Shown here piece by piece: positions 56,298 through 64,000 of a DNA stretch of 64,000 nucleotides. The stretch comes from Lachnospiraceae bacterium (lineage in GTDB: Bacteria > Bacillota > Clostridia > Lachnospirales > Lachnospiraceae): positions 124,001 to 188,000 of the forward strand of contig JAHZFJ010000004.1 in the NCBI GenBank assembly GCA_019421365.1. The letters are read 5' to 3'. How positions within the stretch are numbered: the stretch's first letter is position 1; each line of letters opens with the position of its first letter. Made by a program: the position numbers and the translations under genes. The notes beneath the pieces were generated by a model. The model did no database searches, had not been told where the DNA came from, and worked only from the letters and a program-made list of their open reading frames with translations.

Positions 56298-56729
56298 ATG
56301 TTAAAAAACATACCACATTTATTATCACCAGAGTTACTTAAAATTCTTAGTGAAATGGGACATGGTGATGAAATTGTTATTGCTGATGGTAATTTTCCAG
56401 CAGCAAGTATTGGAAAGAGGCTTGTAAATATTCCAGGTATCAAGGCAACAGATATGTTAGACGCGGTATTAAGGGTATTACCGTTAGATCAGTATGATGA
56501 CAATAACTTTGTATTAATGGAAATTTGTGAGGGTGATACCGTTGTCCCTGTAATTTGGGAAGATTATAAGAAGATTCTTAATAAGTACGAAGGAAAAGAA
56601 AACATTAAATATATGGAACGTTTTGCGTATTACGAACGTGCTAAGAAAGCTTATGCAGTAATTGCAACAGGAGAGTCAGCTCAATATGCGAATATTATAT
56701 TGAAAAAAGGATGTATTATAGAAAATTAA
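56298..56729 (+). CDS. fucU: L-fucose mutarotase FucU (RbsD/FucU family)
   Basis: The 143-residue protein begins LLSPELLKILSEMGHGDEIV, the FucU signature, with the catalytic His in GHGDE, and ends with RFAYYERAKKAYAVIATGE and YANIILKKG as in E. coli FucU. It interconverts alpha and beta anomers of L-fucose (and related sugars) before kinase or isomerase steps. GGAGAGG precedes ATG 56298. No fucose isomerase or kinase is in the window. A strong terminator follows, so it is monocistronic. Confidence 0.9.
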   Translation: MLKNIPHLLSPELLKILSEMGHGDEIVIADGNFPAASIGKRLVNIPGIKATDMLDAVLRVLPLDQYDDNNFVLMEICEGDTVVPVIWEDYKKILNKYEGKENIKYMERFAYYERAKKAYAVIATGESAQYANIILKKGCIIEN

Positions 56730-56733
56730 ACAT

Positions 56734-56783
56734 AAAAGATTGGATAAAATAAATGACTCAGTAAATTTTTATCCAATCTTTTT
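56734..56783 (+). terminator. Intrinsic terminator after fucU
   Basis: A 16-17-bp stem (56734-56750 with 56765-56781) and a 14-nt loop end in a T5 run. Confidence 0.9.
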
Positions 56784-56924
56784 GGATTATCTCTGTAGCT
56801 TGCCTTTTATATTTAGTAAAAATTAACTTGAAATTAATTAGATATAAACTTAATATTAATATGTAGTCACTAAGAAATGTACATCAAATCTAAAAAAAGT
56901 GTATATATAAACATAGCCAACTAA

Positions 56925-56933
56925 TGATATAAT
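56925..56933 (+). promoter_or_regulatory. Extended -10 promoter of the ROK kinase-manA pair
   Basis: TGATATAAT matches the extended -10 form (TGN followed by TATAAT). No good -35 box is visible 17 bp upstream, as often with extended -10 promoters. Confidence 0.55.
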
Positions 56934-56974
56934 ATAAGTGGTGTTTTTGGCTTAAACAAAGAGGAGGTTAGCAA

Positions 56975-57847
56975 ATGAGAATAGGTGCATTAGAAGCTGG
57001 CGGTACGAAGATGGTTGTTGCTATTGGTAATGAACAAGGTGAAATCTTTGATAGATTATCGATACCAACGAGGGATCCAGAGATCACAATGCCAGAATTA
57101 GTTGATTATTTCAAGAGTAGTAAGGTCGATGCGTTAGGGATTGGATGCTTTGGACCAATTGATTTGAATAGAGAATCCGCTACATACGGATACATTACAT
57201 CTACACCCAAATTGCCTTGGAGAAATTACAATATAGTTGGAACTTTTTCAGAAGCATTGCAGGTTCCAATAGGCTTTGATACGGATGTTAACGCATCTGC
57301 AATTGGGGAAGCGACTTGGGGAAGTACAAAAGATGTGAAAAACAGTATTTACATAACCATTGGAACTGGCGTGGGAGTCGGTGTAATTATTGATGGTAAG
57401 CCCCTTCATGGAATGCTACATCCGGAAGCAGGGCATATACTTTTAGCTAAACACCCGGAGGATAATTTTAAAGGGACATGTCCTTATCATGAGAATTGTC
57501 TGGAGGGGTTAGCTGCAGGGCCTGCTATAGAAGCAAGATACGGGAAAAAAGCCCATGAATTATCAAATCAAGTAGAAGTGTGGGTACTAGAAGGGTATTA
57601 TATTGCTCAGGCCTTGGTAAACTATATTCTTACTTTGTCACCACAGAGAATAATTCTAGGTGGTGGTGTTATGCATCAAGAACAGTTGATGCCGATTATC
57701 CACCGAGAAGTATTGCGTATGTTAAATGGGTACATACTTACGCCACAATTACAAGATATTGAAAAATATATTACATTACCGCAACTGAATGACAACCAGG
57801 GGATTATGGGGTGTATAAGGCTGGCACTGAATGAAATCAAGAAGTAG
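56975..57847 (+). CDS. ROK-family fructokinase
   Basis: The 290-residue sugar kinase has the ATP-binding start GALEAGGTKM, the active-site segment FDTDVNASAIGEA, the phosphate loop IGTGVGVGV and the ROK zinc site (H in PEAGHILL, then CPYHENCLEG). These features match fructokinases such as GmuE and ScrK, which make fructose-6-phosphate. GAGGAGG precedes ATG 56975. The manA gene follows by 54 bp, so the pair links fructose and mannose metabolism. Confidence 0.88.
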   Translation: MRIGALEAGGTKMVVAIGNEQGEIFDRLSIPTRDPEITMPELVDYFKSSKVDALGIGCFGPIDLNRESATYGYITSTPKLPWRNYNIVGTFSEALQVPIGFDTDVNASAIGEATWGSTKDVKNSIYITIGTGVGVGVIIDGKPLHGMLHPEAGHILLAKHPEDNFKGTCPYHENCLEGLAAGPAIEARYGKKAHELSNQVEVWVLEGYYIAQALVNYILTLSPQRIILGGGVMHQEQLMPIIHREVLRMLNGYILTPQLQDIEKYITLPQLNDNQGIMGCIRLALNEIKK

Positions 57848-57901
57848 AAGAATATTGCGAATAGTCAAAATTCTAGAACTAGAATAGGAGTAGTTGATAG
57901 T

Positions 57902-58846
57902 ATGTGTAAAACAGAACAAATTATTTTTTTAGAACCAGTTATGAAAGAAGTATTATGGGGAGGAGCAAGATTACGAGATGATTTCCATTATAATATTCCT
58001 AGTGATCATACGGGAGAATGTTGGGCAGTAAGTGCACACGATAATGGAGATTGTGAGATTGCCTCAGGTGCATATAAGGGACAAACGTTATCAGAACTTT
58101 GGAAGAATCATAGAGAACTATTTGGAAACCTTGATGGGGAACGGTTCCCATTATTAATAAAGATAATTGATGCGAAACAAGATTTAAGTATTCAAGTGCA
58201 TCCAGATGACGATTATGCGAAAGTGAATGAGAACGGTTCTTTTGGCAAGACAGAATGCTGGTATATTCTGGATTGTGATGAGGATGCTTCTATCGTTGTT
58301 GGGCATAATGCAAAGGATCAGGAAGAAGTAAAGCAGATGATTCTTGAGGGACGTTGGAATGAATTCATCCGTACAATTCCTATTAAGAAGGGCGATTTTT
58401 TTCAAATCAATCCAGGGACTGTTCATGCGATTAAAGGTGGAACATTAATTTTAGAGACACAACAAAACAGTGATATTACATATCGTGTTTATGATTACGA
58501 TCGATTAACAGATGGTAAACCAAGAGAATTACACATTGAGAAGAGTATAGATGTTATTCAGGCGCCGTTTGAGGCAGAATCGGCATTAAGTAAGCGCGTC
58601 TTGGTAAAAGGGGATTCCTTAGATAATGAGACTTTGGTTTCTTGTTCTTACTATACCGTTGAAAAACAAGATATTCATGGAACAGCTAAGTTAAACCAAG
58701 ATAAAAATTTTAAAATCTATAGTATAATTGATGGACAAGGATCAATTGATGGAATTGCTATAAAGAAAGGTACTCATTTTATTCTTCCTCATGGATATGG
58801 GGAGTATTGCTTAGAAGGAAATATGTCATTGATTTGTTCCTATTAA
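57902..58846 (+). CDS. manA: Mannose-6-phosphate isomerase, class I
   Basis: The 314-residue cupin enzyme interconverts mannose-6-phosphate and fructose-6-phosphate. Metal ligands are visible in IQVHPDDDYA, the Glu in KTECWY and the His in NPGTVHAIKGG; the conserved arginine is in QNSDITYRVYDYDR. Length matches the short bacterial type. It lies downstream of the ROK kinase gene, probably in one transcript, and a hairpin follows about 70 bp after its stop. Confidence 0.92.
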   Translation: MCKTEQIIFLEPVMKEVLWGGARLRDDFHYNIPSDHTGECWAVSAHDNGDCEIASGAYKGQTLSELWKNHRELFGNLDGERFPLLIKIIDAKQDLSIQVHPDDDYAKVNENGSFGKTECWYILDCDEDASIVVGHNAKDQEEVKQMILEGRWNEFIRTIPIKKGDFFQINPGTVHAIKGGTLILETQQNSDITYRVYDYDRLTDGKPRELHIEKSIDVIQAPFEAESALSKRVLVKGDSLDNETLVSCSYYTVEKQDIHGTAKLNQDKNFKIYSIIDGQGSIDGIAIKKGTHFILPHGYGEYCLEGNMSLICSY

Positions 58847-58917
58847 AGAACTCTTTAGATATGTCGTGAGTTGTAGACCTACTATATTGTACGTGTTAAA
58901 AGTTATATCAATAATCC

Positions 58918-58947
58918 ATAGCCTATGAAAATAATTTCATGGGCTAT
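58918..58947 (+). terminator. Hairpin after manA
   Basis: ATAGCCTATGAAA (58918-58930) pairs with TTTCATGGGCTAT (58935-58947), 13 bp including one G-T pair, with a 4-nt loop. A weak T-rich stretch follows. Confidence 0.65.
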
Positions 58948-59066
58948 AGTTGTTTACACGATGGAACCAAAACGAAGGTAGTGTCGTCTAATAATGTAGG
59001 GAGTATTACAAAAAATAAAAGGATAGGCTTTGCCTAAGCAAAAGAATTTGAAAGGAGTAGTAGACG

Positions 59067-59387
59067 ATGATTAAAAGACTATGCGTTTTGGCAGCGATTA
59101 CTGTATTATCGATAAGCATTGTAGCGTGTCCAGATGCTAGAAAACAAGATCCATTAACAGAAACTGCGGAAGAAGTCGTTGATAAAAGACCAAGCTTGAA
59201 TCTATTATATGAGCAAGATGGTAAGGAGGTTACATCTGCGGCAACTCGTGGTGGATATAGTTGTACCATTGATAATGGTGATGGTACGAAGACAAATGAG
59301 ACAACAGATGCTTCCCATATACTGCAGTGGTCAGATGAACTAATGCCAGTTGTTGTAATGGATAATGGGAATTCATCTACGCTGTAA
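59067..59387 (+). pseudogene. Lipoprotein truncated at a deletion joint
   Basis: The 106-residue frame has a lipoprotein signal peptide (KRLCVLAAITVLSISIVAC, lipidated Cys about residue 20) and a mature part with YEQDGKEVTSAATRGGYSC and DELMPVVVMDNG. It ends abruptly where GH35-like coding begins in another frame (59365-59387), so the 3' end has been lost. AAAGGAG precedes ATG 59067. I recognise no named family. A short exported lipoprotein may still be made. Confidence 0.6.
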
Positions 59388-60780
59388 TGATGAGAGATAT
59401 ATGAAACATGTAAGAGAATACTATCGTCACTTATTGCCATTATTAAAACCACTACAGATAACAGAAGGTGGACCAGTTATTTTGATGCAAGTAGAGAATG
59501 AGTACGGATATTACGGCGACGATACTTCCTACTTAGAGAGCCTTCGTGATATCATGAGAGAAGAAGGGATCACGGTTGACTTTGTTACCTCTGATGGTCC
59601 ATGGGGGGATGCCCTTAGTTGTGGTAGCGTTGAAGGTGCACAACCAACTGGAAACTTTGGATCAAAGACAAAAGAGCAGTTTGCTAGATTAAGAGAACAT
59701 ACAGATGGACCACTTATGTGTATGGAATTTTGGGTTGGCTGGTTTGATAGTTGGGGTTGTGGTTCCCATCAACATTCTGACTTAGAGCAAAACAAGAAGG
59801 ATTTGAAAGAAATACTAGAGCTTGGGCATGTTAACTTCTATATGTTTGAAGGTGGTACGAACTTTGGATTTATGAATGGTTCCAACTACTATGATCAATT
59901 AACTCCAGATGTAACATCTTATGATTATGATGCCATCTTAACAGAAGATGGAGAGCTGACAGAGAAGTATTTGGCTTTTAAAGATATTATAGGACAATTC
60001 GTTGATATTCCTGAGGTAGAATTAACAACAACGATTAAAAAGATGGAATACGGTGAATTACTGGTTAAAGAGAAAGTAAGTTTATATTCTGTCATTGAGG
60101 ATATTGGCGTGAAACATCAATCTAAGTATCCGTTATCTATGGAACAAGTAGGACAAAATTATGGATATATCATGTACCGAAGTAGTTTGGTTAAAGAAAA
60201 TCAAGTAGAGAGCATTCGTCTGTATGGCGCCAATGACCGTGCTAATATATTCTTAAATCAAAAACCAATCGTTACCTTATATGACCGTGAATTATTAGAT
60301 GAGATGAAATTCGAGTCAGCTCTAGATGCATCAGGTGAGGCTATTATGGATATTCTTGTGGAGAATATGGGGCGTGTAAACTTTGGACCAAGACTTCAAC
60401 AACAACATAAGGGAATTAAAGATGCAGTTGTAATTAATGGACACCAACATTATGATTGGGATATGTATTCTCTTGAACTTGATAATGTCGAAGAGGTTGA
60501 TTTCACAAAAGAATATATTGAAGGTTTACCAGCGTTCTTTTTATTTGAATTCGAAGTAGAAGAGTTAGGTGATACGTTCCTTGACTTCACTGGTTGGGGG
60601 AAAGGATGCGCGTTTGTTAATGGATTTGCACTAGGTCGTTACTGGGAAGTTGGACCACAAAAACGCTTATACATACCTGCACCGGTCTTAAAACCAGGAA
60701 AGAATGAAATCATTCTATTTGAAACAGAAGGAATCGTTACAGAGTCAATACGTTTGGATAAAGAACCAGATTTGGGGTAG
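59365..60780 (+). pseudogene. GH35 beta-galactosidase lacking its N-terminus
   Basis: The 471-residue frame starts at GIHLRCNDERYMKH, which lies about 115 residues into normal GH35 beta-galactosidases, and continues to the end with the TIM barrel rest and the beta-domains. The acid/base E is in VENEYGYYG and the nucleophile E in CMEFWVGWFDSWG, but the first strands of the barrel are missing. The putative ATG 59365 has no ribosome site and overlaps the truncated lipoprotein gene by 23 bp in another frame. The arrangement is best explained by a deletion joining two genes; activity is unlikely. Confidence 0.8.
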
Positions 60781-60809
60781 AATTAATAGATTAAGAATGT
60801 AATTTTGTT

Positions 60810-60844
60810 GACCAGAGTATGTAACAACTATACTCTGGTCTTTT
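60810..60844 (+). terminator. Intrinsic terminator
   Basis: An 11-bp perfect stem (GACCAGAGTAT with ATACTCTGGTC) and a 9-nt loop are followed by TTTT. It ends the GH35 remnant. Confidence 0.85.
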
Positions 60845-60879
60845 ATGTAACTACAACTGTATTGTTGTAGCTTTAATTT

Positions 60880-61947
60880 TTAGTAGCTTCCTTCGAAATT
60901 GTCTGTCTTTACAGGAAGTGGGTCAATCTTATCAAACAACCTATCATAGGCTTTACTGTAGAAAACTCCTATTATGTTATTAACTATACGTATAACTATG
61001 GCCCAACCTAATCCAAATACAGGAACTGCTGCTGCTAGTGCACCAAAGCAATTGAAGGAAGTTTGCCATGGATACGTTCCTGAGAATCCAACCATAATAC
61101 CACCTATCATACCAACAAATCCTCTGTATTCTTGTGGTAAAACTGAATATATTACAGCAAACATTAAACAGCCTATAATTACGAATGGATATCTCTTTTT
61201 AGCACGGTATTCAACTTTTTCTTTTTGTGGTTGAAGTACTGACATGCATGCAAATCCGATCCATATAACTCGTGGTAAATTTATAAGCTCTCCTATTAAA
61301 ATAGCAAAGGTTATTCCTGATACAAGTTTTAACTGCCACTTAGTACGTGGTGAACTAAGATCTATATCTTTGATTATATCACTAAAAGAATTGTCAAATT
61401 CAACTTTTCTATGCTTATAATAAAAGATTCCCGCAACTATTATTCCACCTAGAATCAACCCAAGTACTCTATTTATATATCCATTTACATCATTAACCTC
61501 ATATCCATATAGAAGTAAGTACGATAGTATAAATGTTGATTGATTAGATAAAACTACGTTATGACAAGATACAACTACAATTGCCATCATTGAAATAAAG
61601 TTTATTAGACTACCTAGTACTGGATTAACTATTGTTGCTACATATGGTGAAATGATAAATATAGCAAATATACCTAATATAGCAATGGTTGACTGTCCGG
61701 TTTTAAAATCTAAATTTGCAAATCTAAAGGTCATTAATGCTATAACGGTTACTACGCCTACAATACTGTTATCAACACCAAATACATTATTAAAAAAAGT
61801 TACTACAAACATACAAAACATAATACATAAAATATTCTTAATGATAAGAGCTGCTATATATTTTCTCTTCACCCTTTTATCTTCGGCGTCTTTAATCATT
61901 GGTTTAAGATTGCAGGCTCCTAATTGCATTGCATCATAAAAACTCAT
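60880..61947 (-). CDS. FUSC/aromatic-acid-exporter-like membrane protein
   Basis: The 355-residue protein has two blocks of five to six hydrophobic helices (about residues 33-180 and 208-335), the two-fold pattern of the FUSC/YccS efflux superfamily, but without the long soluble domain of the larger members. The start codon overlaps the stop of the MarR gene by one base (TAATG on the minus strand), so the two are translationally coupled. By analogy with MarR-controlled efflux genes it may export small toxic acids; substrate is unknown. Confidence 0.7.
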   Translation of the reverse strand: MSFYDAMQLGACNLKPMIKDAEDKRVKRKYIAALIIKNILCIMFCMFVVTFFNNVFGVDNSIVGVVTVIALMTFRFANLDFKTGQSTIAILGIFAIFIISPYVATIVNPVLGSLINFISMMAIVVVSCHNVVLSNQSTFILSYLLLYGYEVNDVNGYINRVLGLILGGIIVAGIFYYKHRKVEFDNSFSDIIKDIDLSSPRTKWQLKLVSGITFAILIGELINLPRVIWIGFACMSVLQPQKEKVEYRAKKRYPFVIIGCLMFAVIYSVLPQEYRGFVGMIGGIMVGFSGTYPWQTSFNCFGALAAAVPVFGLGWAIVIRIVNNIIGVFYSKAYDRLFDKIDPLPVKTDNFEGSY

Positions 61948-62417
61948 TAGTATATCCCTTCCTCTTGTTCATTCATTTTTAGATTAGCTTCTTCTATATA
62001 TTCCATCAACTGGAAAAAGTCATTATCACCAATTTTTCGGCGAAGCTCATATATTGGCCCTAAATAATGTTTATATATGTTTCTTAATTGTTCTTCTCCC
62101 AATTCTGTTATAGAAACAAAATAGCTCCTCTTATCGTTTTTATCCTTTGTTTTTATTAAATAACCTTTATTATTTAATTGCTCAATTATTCGGCTTATTA
62201 TTGTCTTATTTGTTTTCATTAGCTTACTAAGAGTCATTGGAGTCATCTTTTCTTTACTAACTGCCAGTTGAGATAACAAATCTAAGTGCTCGGCAGGTAT
62301 TTGATATTCTTTAGTGGCGCGGCGTATCATCACTTTACTAAAATACCTTATACTTTGCATTCTTTCCAACATATAAACCCAATTTGAATCGTCCACTATT
62401 ATTACCACACTTTCCAA
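61947..62417 (-). CDS. MarR-family transcriptional regulator
   Basis: The 156-residue protein has a winged helix with the recognition region TLSKLMKTNKTIISRIIEQL and wing DKNDKRSYFVSITELGE at about residues 80-110. The exact start is uncertain: the frame begins at a TTG (62417), and GTG codons at 62408 and 62396 are alternatives. A near-palindromic operator overlaps its promoter (62454-62472), which suggests autorepression together with the coupled membrane protein gene. Confidence 0.85.
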   Translation of the reverse strand: MESVVIIVDDSNWVYMLERMQSIRYFSKVMIRRATKEYQIPAEHLDLLSQLAVSKEKMTPMTLSKLMKTNKTIISRIIEQLNNKGYLIKTKDKNDKRSYFVSITELGEEQLRNIYKHYLGPIYELRRKIGDNDFFQLMEYIEEANLKMNEQEEGIY

Positions 62418-62440
62418 GATGATTAACTATTTAAAAAATG

Positions 62441-62472
62441 AATTTATTTAATATAGTTTACTTTGTCAACTA
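62441..62472 (-). promoter_or_regulatory. MarR promoter and operator
   Basis: On the minus strand TTGACA (62469-62464) and TAAATT (62446-62441) are 17 bp apart. TAGTTTAC-TTT-GTCAACTA (62454-62472) is an inverted repeat matching at 7 of 8 arm positions and covers the -35 box. A second perfect palindrome, TTACAT-TTG-ATGTAA, lies further upstream at 62513-62527. Confidence 0.65.
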
Positions 62473-62525
62473 CATTATGCTCCTGTTTTTTTCATTTGTC
62501 AAACTGCTTAAATTACATTTGATGT

Positions 62526-62566
62526 AAAAAAAGCATTAAAAAACTAAAAGTTTTCTAATGCTTTTA
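62526..62566 (-). terminator. Intrinsic terminator after the PHP phosphatase gene
   Basis: On the minus strand a long stem of TAAAAGCATTA with its complement, continued by an AAAACT/AGTTTT pairing, ends in a T7 run. Confidence 0.85.
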
Positions 62567-62620
62567 TAAGAGTTGCAAATTGTTTAAGTTCTTTTTTATG
62601 ACATTTATTAAAGATTGAGA

Positions 62621-63427
62621 TTATAGTGTAATAAACTGCGGCTGTCTCTTTTCAAATATTGTATAATATTCAAAACCAAGGCTTTTTAGTAATTCTTCAG
62701 TTTTTTTGTAATCATAGCCAATATGTTCTGGTTTATGAGCATCTGAACCGATAGTAATAATTTCTCCGCCTAGTTCCTTGTAACGTTTTAGGACATCTGT
62801 CTGTGGATGCGGATGGCCAAGACCATATTTATAACCAGATGTATTCACTTCGATACCTTTTCCGTTTTGAATAATTGTTTTAAAGATTGCATCAATTAAA
62901 TCCGCATATCGGTCATAACTATAGTATTTGTTTTGATTAGGTGCGTAACGAATGGCATAATCGATATGACCATATACGTCATAATCCTCAAAAGTCTGTA
63001 CATTCGCATAAATTGATTCCAAATACTTTATGATACCTTCTTCTTCAGTAATACCTTCCCAAAATGCTTTTTGATAAGGGTCAATGTTTCCAACAAGATG
63101 AGAGGAACCAAGGATAAAATCAAAGTCGTTCTTTTTAGTAAGAGTAGCAAATTGTTCTTTAAGATAAGGTCTCAGACCATATTCAACACCACATAGAATT
63201 TTGATTTGGTCGGCGTATTTTTCTTGAAGTTTTTTGATGTGTTTCGTATAAATATCTGTGTTAAATACAAATCCGCCACCGAATTCAATTGGAAAGTCTA
63301 AGTCCATGTGATCGGTAAAACAGATGGTATGAAATCCAAGTTCAATGGAACGTTTGATCATGCTAGCCATTGTAGCTTCTGAATCGTCTGAAAAACTAGA
63401 GTGCATGTGGTAATCTGATAAAATCAT
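62621..63427 (-). CDS. hisK: Histidinol-phosphatase, PHP family (HisJ/HisK)
   Basis: The 268-residue PHP phosphatase has the metal-binding motifs DYHMHSSFSDDS (residues 5-16), FTDHMDLD (about 38), GVEYGL, GSSHLV (about 107), YGHIDYA and SDAHKPEHIG (about 228). Family members of this length remove phosphate from histidinol phosphate in histidine synthesis. No his operon is present here, so a related sugar phosphatase cannot be excluded. It has its own terminator. Confidence 0.85.
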   Translation of the reverse strand: MILSDYHMHSSFSDDSEATMASMIKRSIELGFHTICFTDHMDLDFPIEFGGGFVFNTDIYTKHIKKLQEKYADQIKILCGVEYGLRPYLKEQFATLTKKNDFDFILGSSHLVGNIDPYQKAFWEGITEEEGIIKYLESIYANVQTFEDYDVYGHIDYAIRYAPNQNKYYSYDRYADLIDAIFKTIIQNGKGIEVNTSGYKYGLGHPHPQTDVLKRYKELGGEIITIGSDAHKPEHIGYDYKKTEELLKSLGFEYYTIFEKRQPQFITL

Positions 63428-63520
63428 AGGTATCCGTCCCTTCTTATCGTATCGTTGAGTAATAGTAGTATATTAATAAATTAAGTTAGAATTCTAATTC
63501 GAACAAATATCGAAGTTGAA

Positions 63521-64000
63521 TTATTTAACTTCTTCAATTCCAGTAATATCTGGTTCAATAATTAATGAGTAGTTTGTATAGTATACAACAAAACCAGGTT
63601 TTCCCCCATTTGGTTTCTTAACATTTTTCTTTTCTGTATAATCAATCTCTGCTTTTGTAAGTTCTCTAGCTTTTGAGTAGTAAGCAGCTAATTTACCAGC
63701 TTCTTCAAAAGTTCTATCTGGAAGTTCTTCACCGTTTGTTTTAACGATTACGTGAGAGCCTGCCATACCTTTCGCATGAAACCACCAATCATTCCCTACT
63801 GCGAATTTGAAGGTTAATTCGTCATTCTGGAAGTTGTTTTTACCAACATACATATGAAAGCCGTCTGAAGAGATGTAGTGGAAGGGTTTGCTTGAAGTTC
63901 TTTGTTTTTTGGCATCTTTTTTTGATACAAATTTTCTCTTCATATACCCATATTCCATTAATTCTTCTTTTAATTGAATTAAATCTTCTTCTTGAAGGGC
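63521..64000 (-). CDS. rqcH: RqcH/NFACT-family protein, C-terminal part (runs off the right edge)
   Basis: The frame is open from the right edge (64000) to the stop at 63521, giving the last 159 residues. It contains the NFACT-R (DUF814) domain: SSDGFHMYVGKNNFQND, DWWFHAKGMAGSHVIVK and KLAAYYSKARE. Bacterial RqcH (also described as fibronectin-binding protein A) adds alanine tails to nascent chains on stalled 60S-like 50S subunits; its N-terminal NFACT-N and coiled-coil domains would be beyond the window. An internal ATG at 63958 is not the real start. Confidence 0.92.
   Translation of the reverse strand, partial: ALQEEDLIQLKEELMEYGYMKRKFVSKKDAKKQRTSSKPFHYISSDGFHMYVGKNNFQNDELTFKFAVGNDWWFHAKGMAGSHVIVKTNGEELPDRTFEEAGKLAAYYSKARELTKAEIDYTEKKNVKKPNGGKPGFVVYYTNYSLIIEPDITGIEEVK

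Noticed and set aside
61652..61939. 95-codon plus-strand frame
   Set aside because: It is an antisense shadow of the FUSC-like membrane gene.

Overview
The window is AT-rich, densely coded DNA from a Gram-positive, spore-forming, anaerobic Firmicute. The best fit is a plant-polysaccharide-degrading Lachnospiraceae (Lachnoclostridium phytofermentans-like). The reasons are a SpoVB-type flippase, strong AGGAGG ribosome sites, LplB/YtcP/LipO-type sugar ABC transporters paired with YesM/YesN two-component systems, many AraC regulators, and glycoside hydrolases without signal peptides. I saw no rRNA, tRNA, CRISPR array, insertion sequence or prophage gene. The genus assignment is inference.

Layout. 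1-5.4 kb is housekeeping: spoVB (minus strand) and an Fe-S/tRNA-thiolation operon (Rrf2 regulator, cysteine desulfurase, IscU, MnmA). 5.4-10.6 kb holds an XRE regulator, a truncated isoprenylcysteine-methyltransferase-like gene, an ABC-2 transporter with two permeases, and a RhaT-like sugar symporter. 10.7-14.7 kb holds an AraC regulator and a two-subunit LacL/LacM beta-galactosidase. 14.9-22.9 kb is the first sugar-import module: YesM kinase, YesN regulator, lipoprotein, two permeases, cytoplasmic esterase. 23-33 kb mixes sfsA, a HAD phosphatase, RNase H, a GDSL esterase, an orphan GH36 N-terminal domain, an AraC gene divergent from a GH127 beta-L-arabinofuranosidase, an NPD-like flavin oxidoreductase and a lone trpB.

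33.2-55.3 kb is the most distinctive part. A YesN regulator, a YesM kinase and a membrane-anchored solute-binding-like protein form a possible three-part sensor. It is followed by yesL (minus), two permeases, a lipoprotein, a 1024-residue heparinase II/III-type lyase and a GH28, and then by a nitrilase-family amidohydrolase, GH88, GH43 and GH31. None of the enzymes has an export signal. The likely scheme is that uronic-acid-containing (pectin-like) oligosaccharides are imported by the ABC system, cut inside the cell by the lyase and GH28, the unsaturated uronyl ends are removed by GH88, and neutral side chains are removed by GH43, GH31 and perhaps GH127.

55.3-64 kb holds a frameshifted AraC gene, fucU, a ROK sugar kinase with manA, a lipoprotein gene joined by an apparent deletion to a GH35 gene lacking its N-terminus, a MarR-FUSC operon with a clear operator, a HisK-type PHP phosphatase and the 3' part of an rqcH/NFACT gene running off the right edge.

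Gene decay is a second theme. At least six loci are truncated, frameshifted or fused remnants, mostly carbohydrate enzymes or AraC regulators. Two paired-operator arrays (at 1889-1925 and 39641-39693) are the clearest unexplained regulatory structures.
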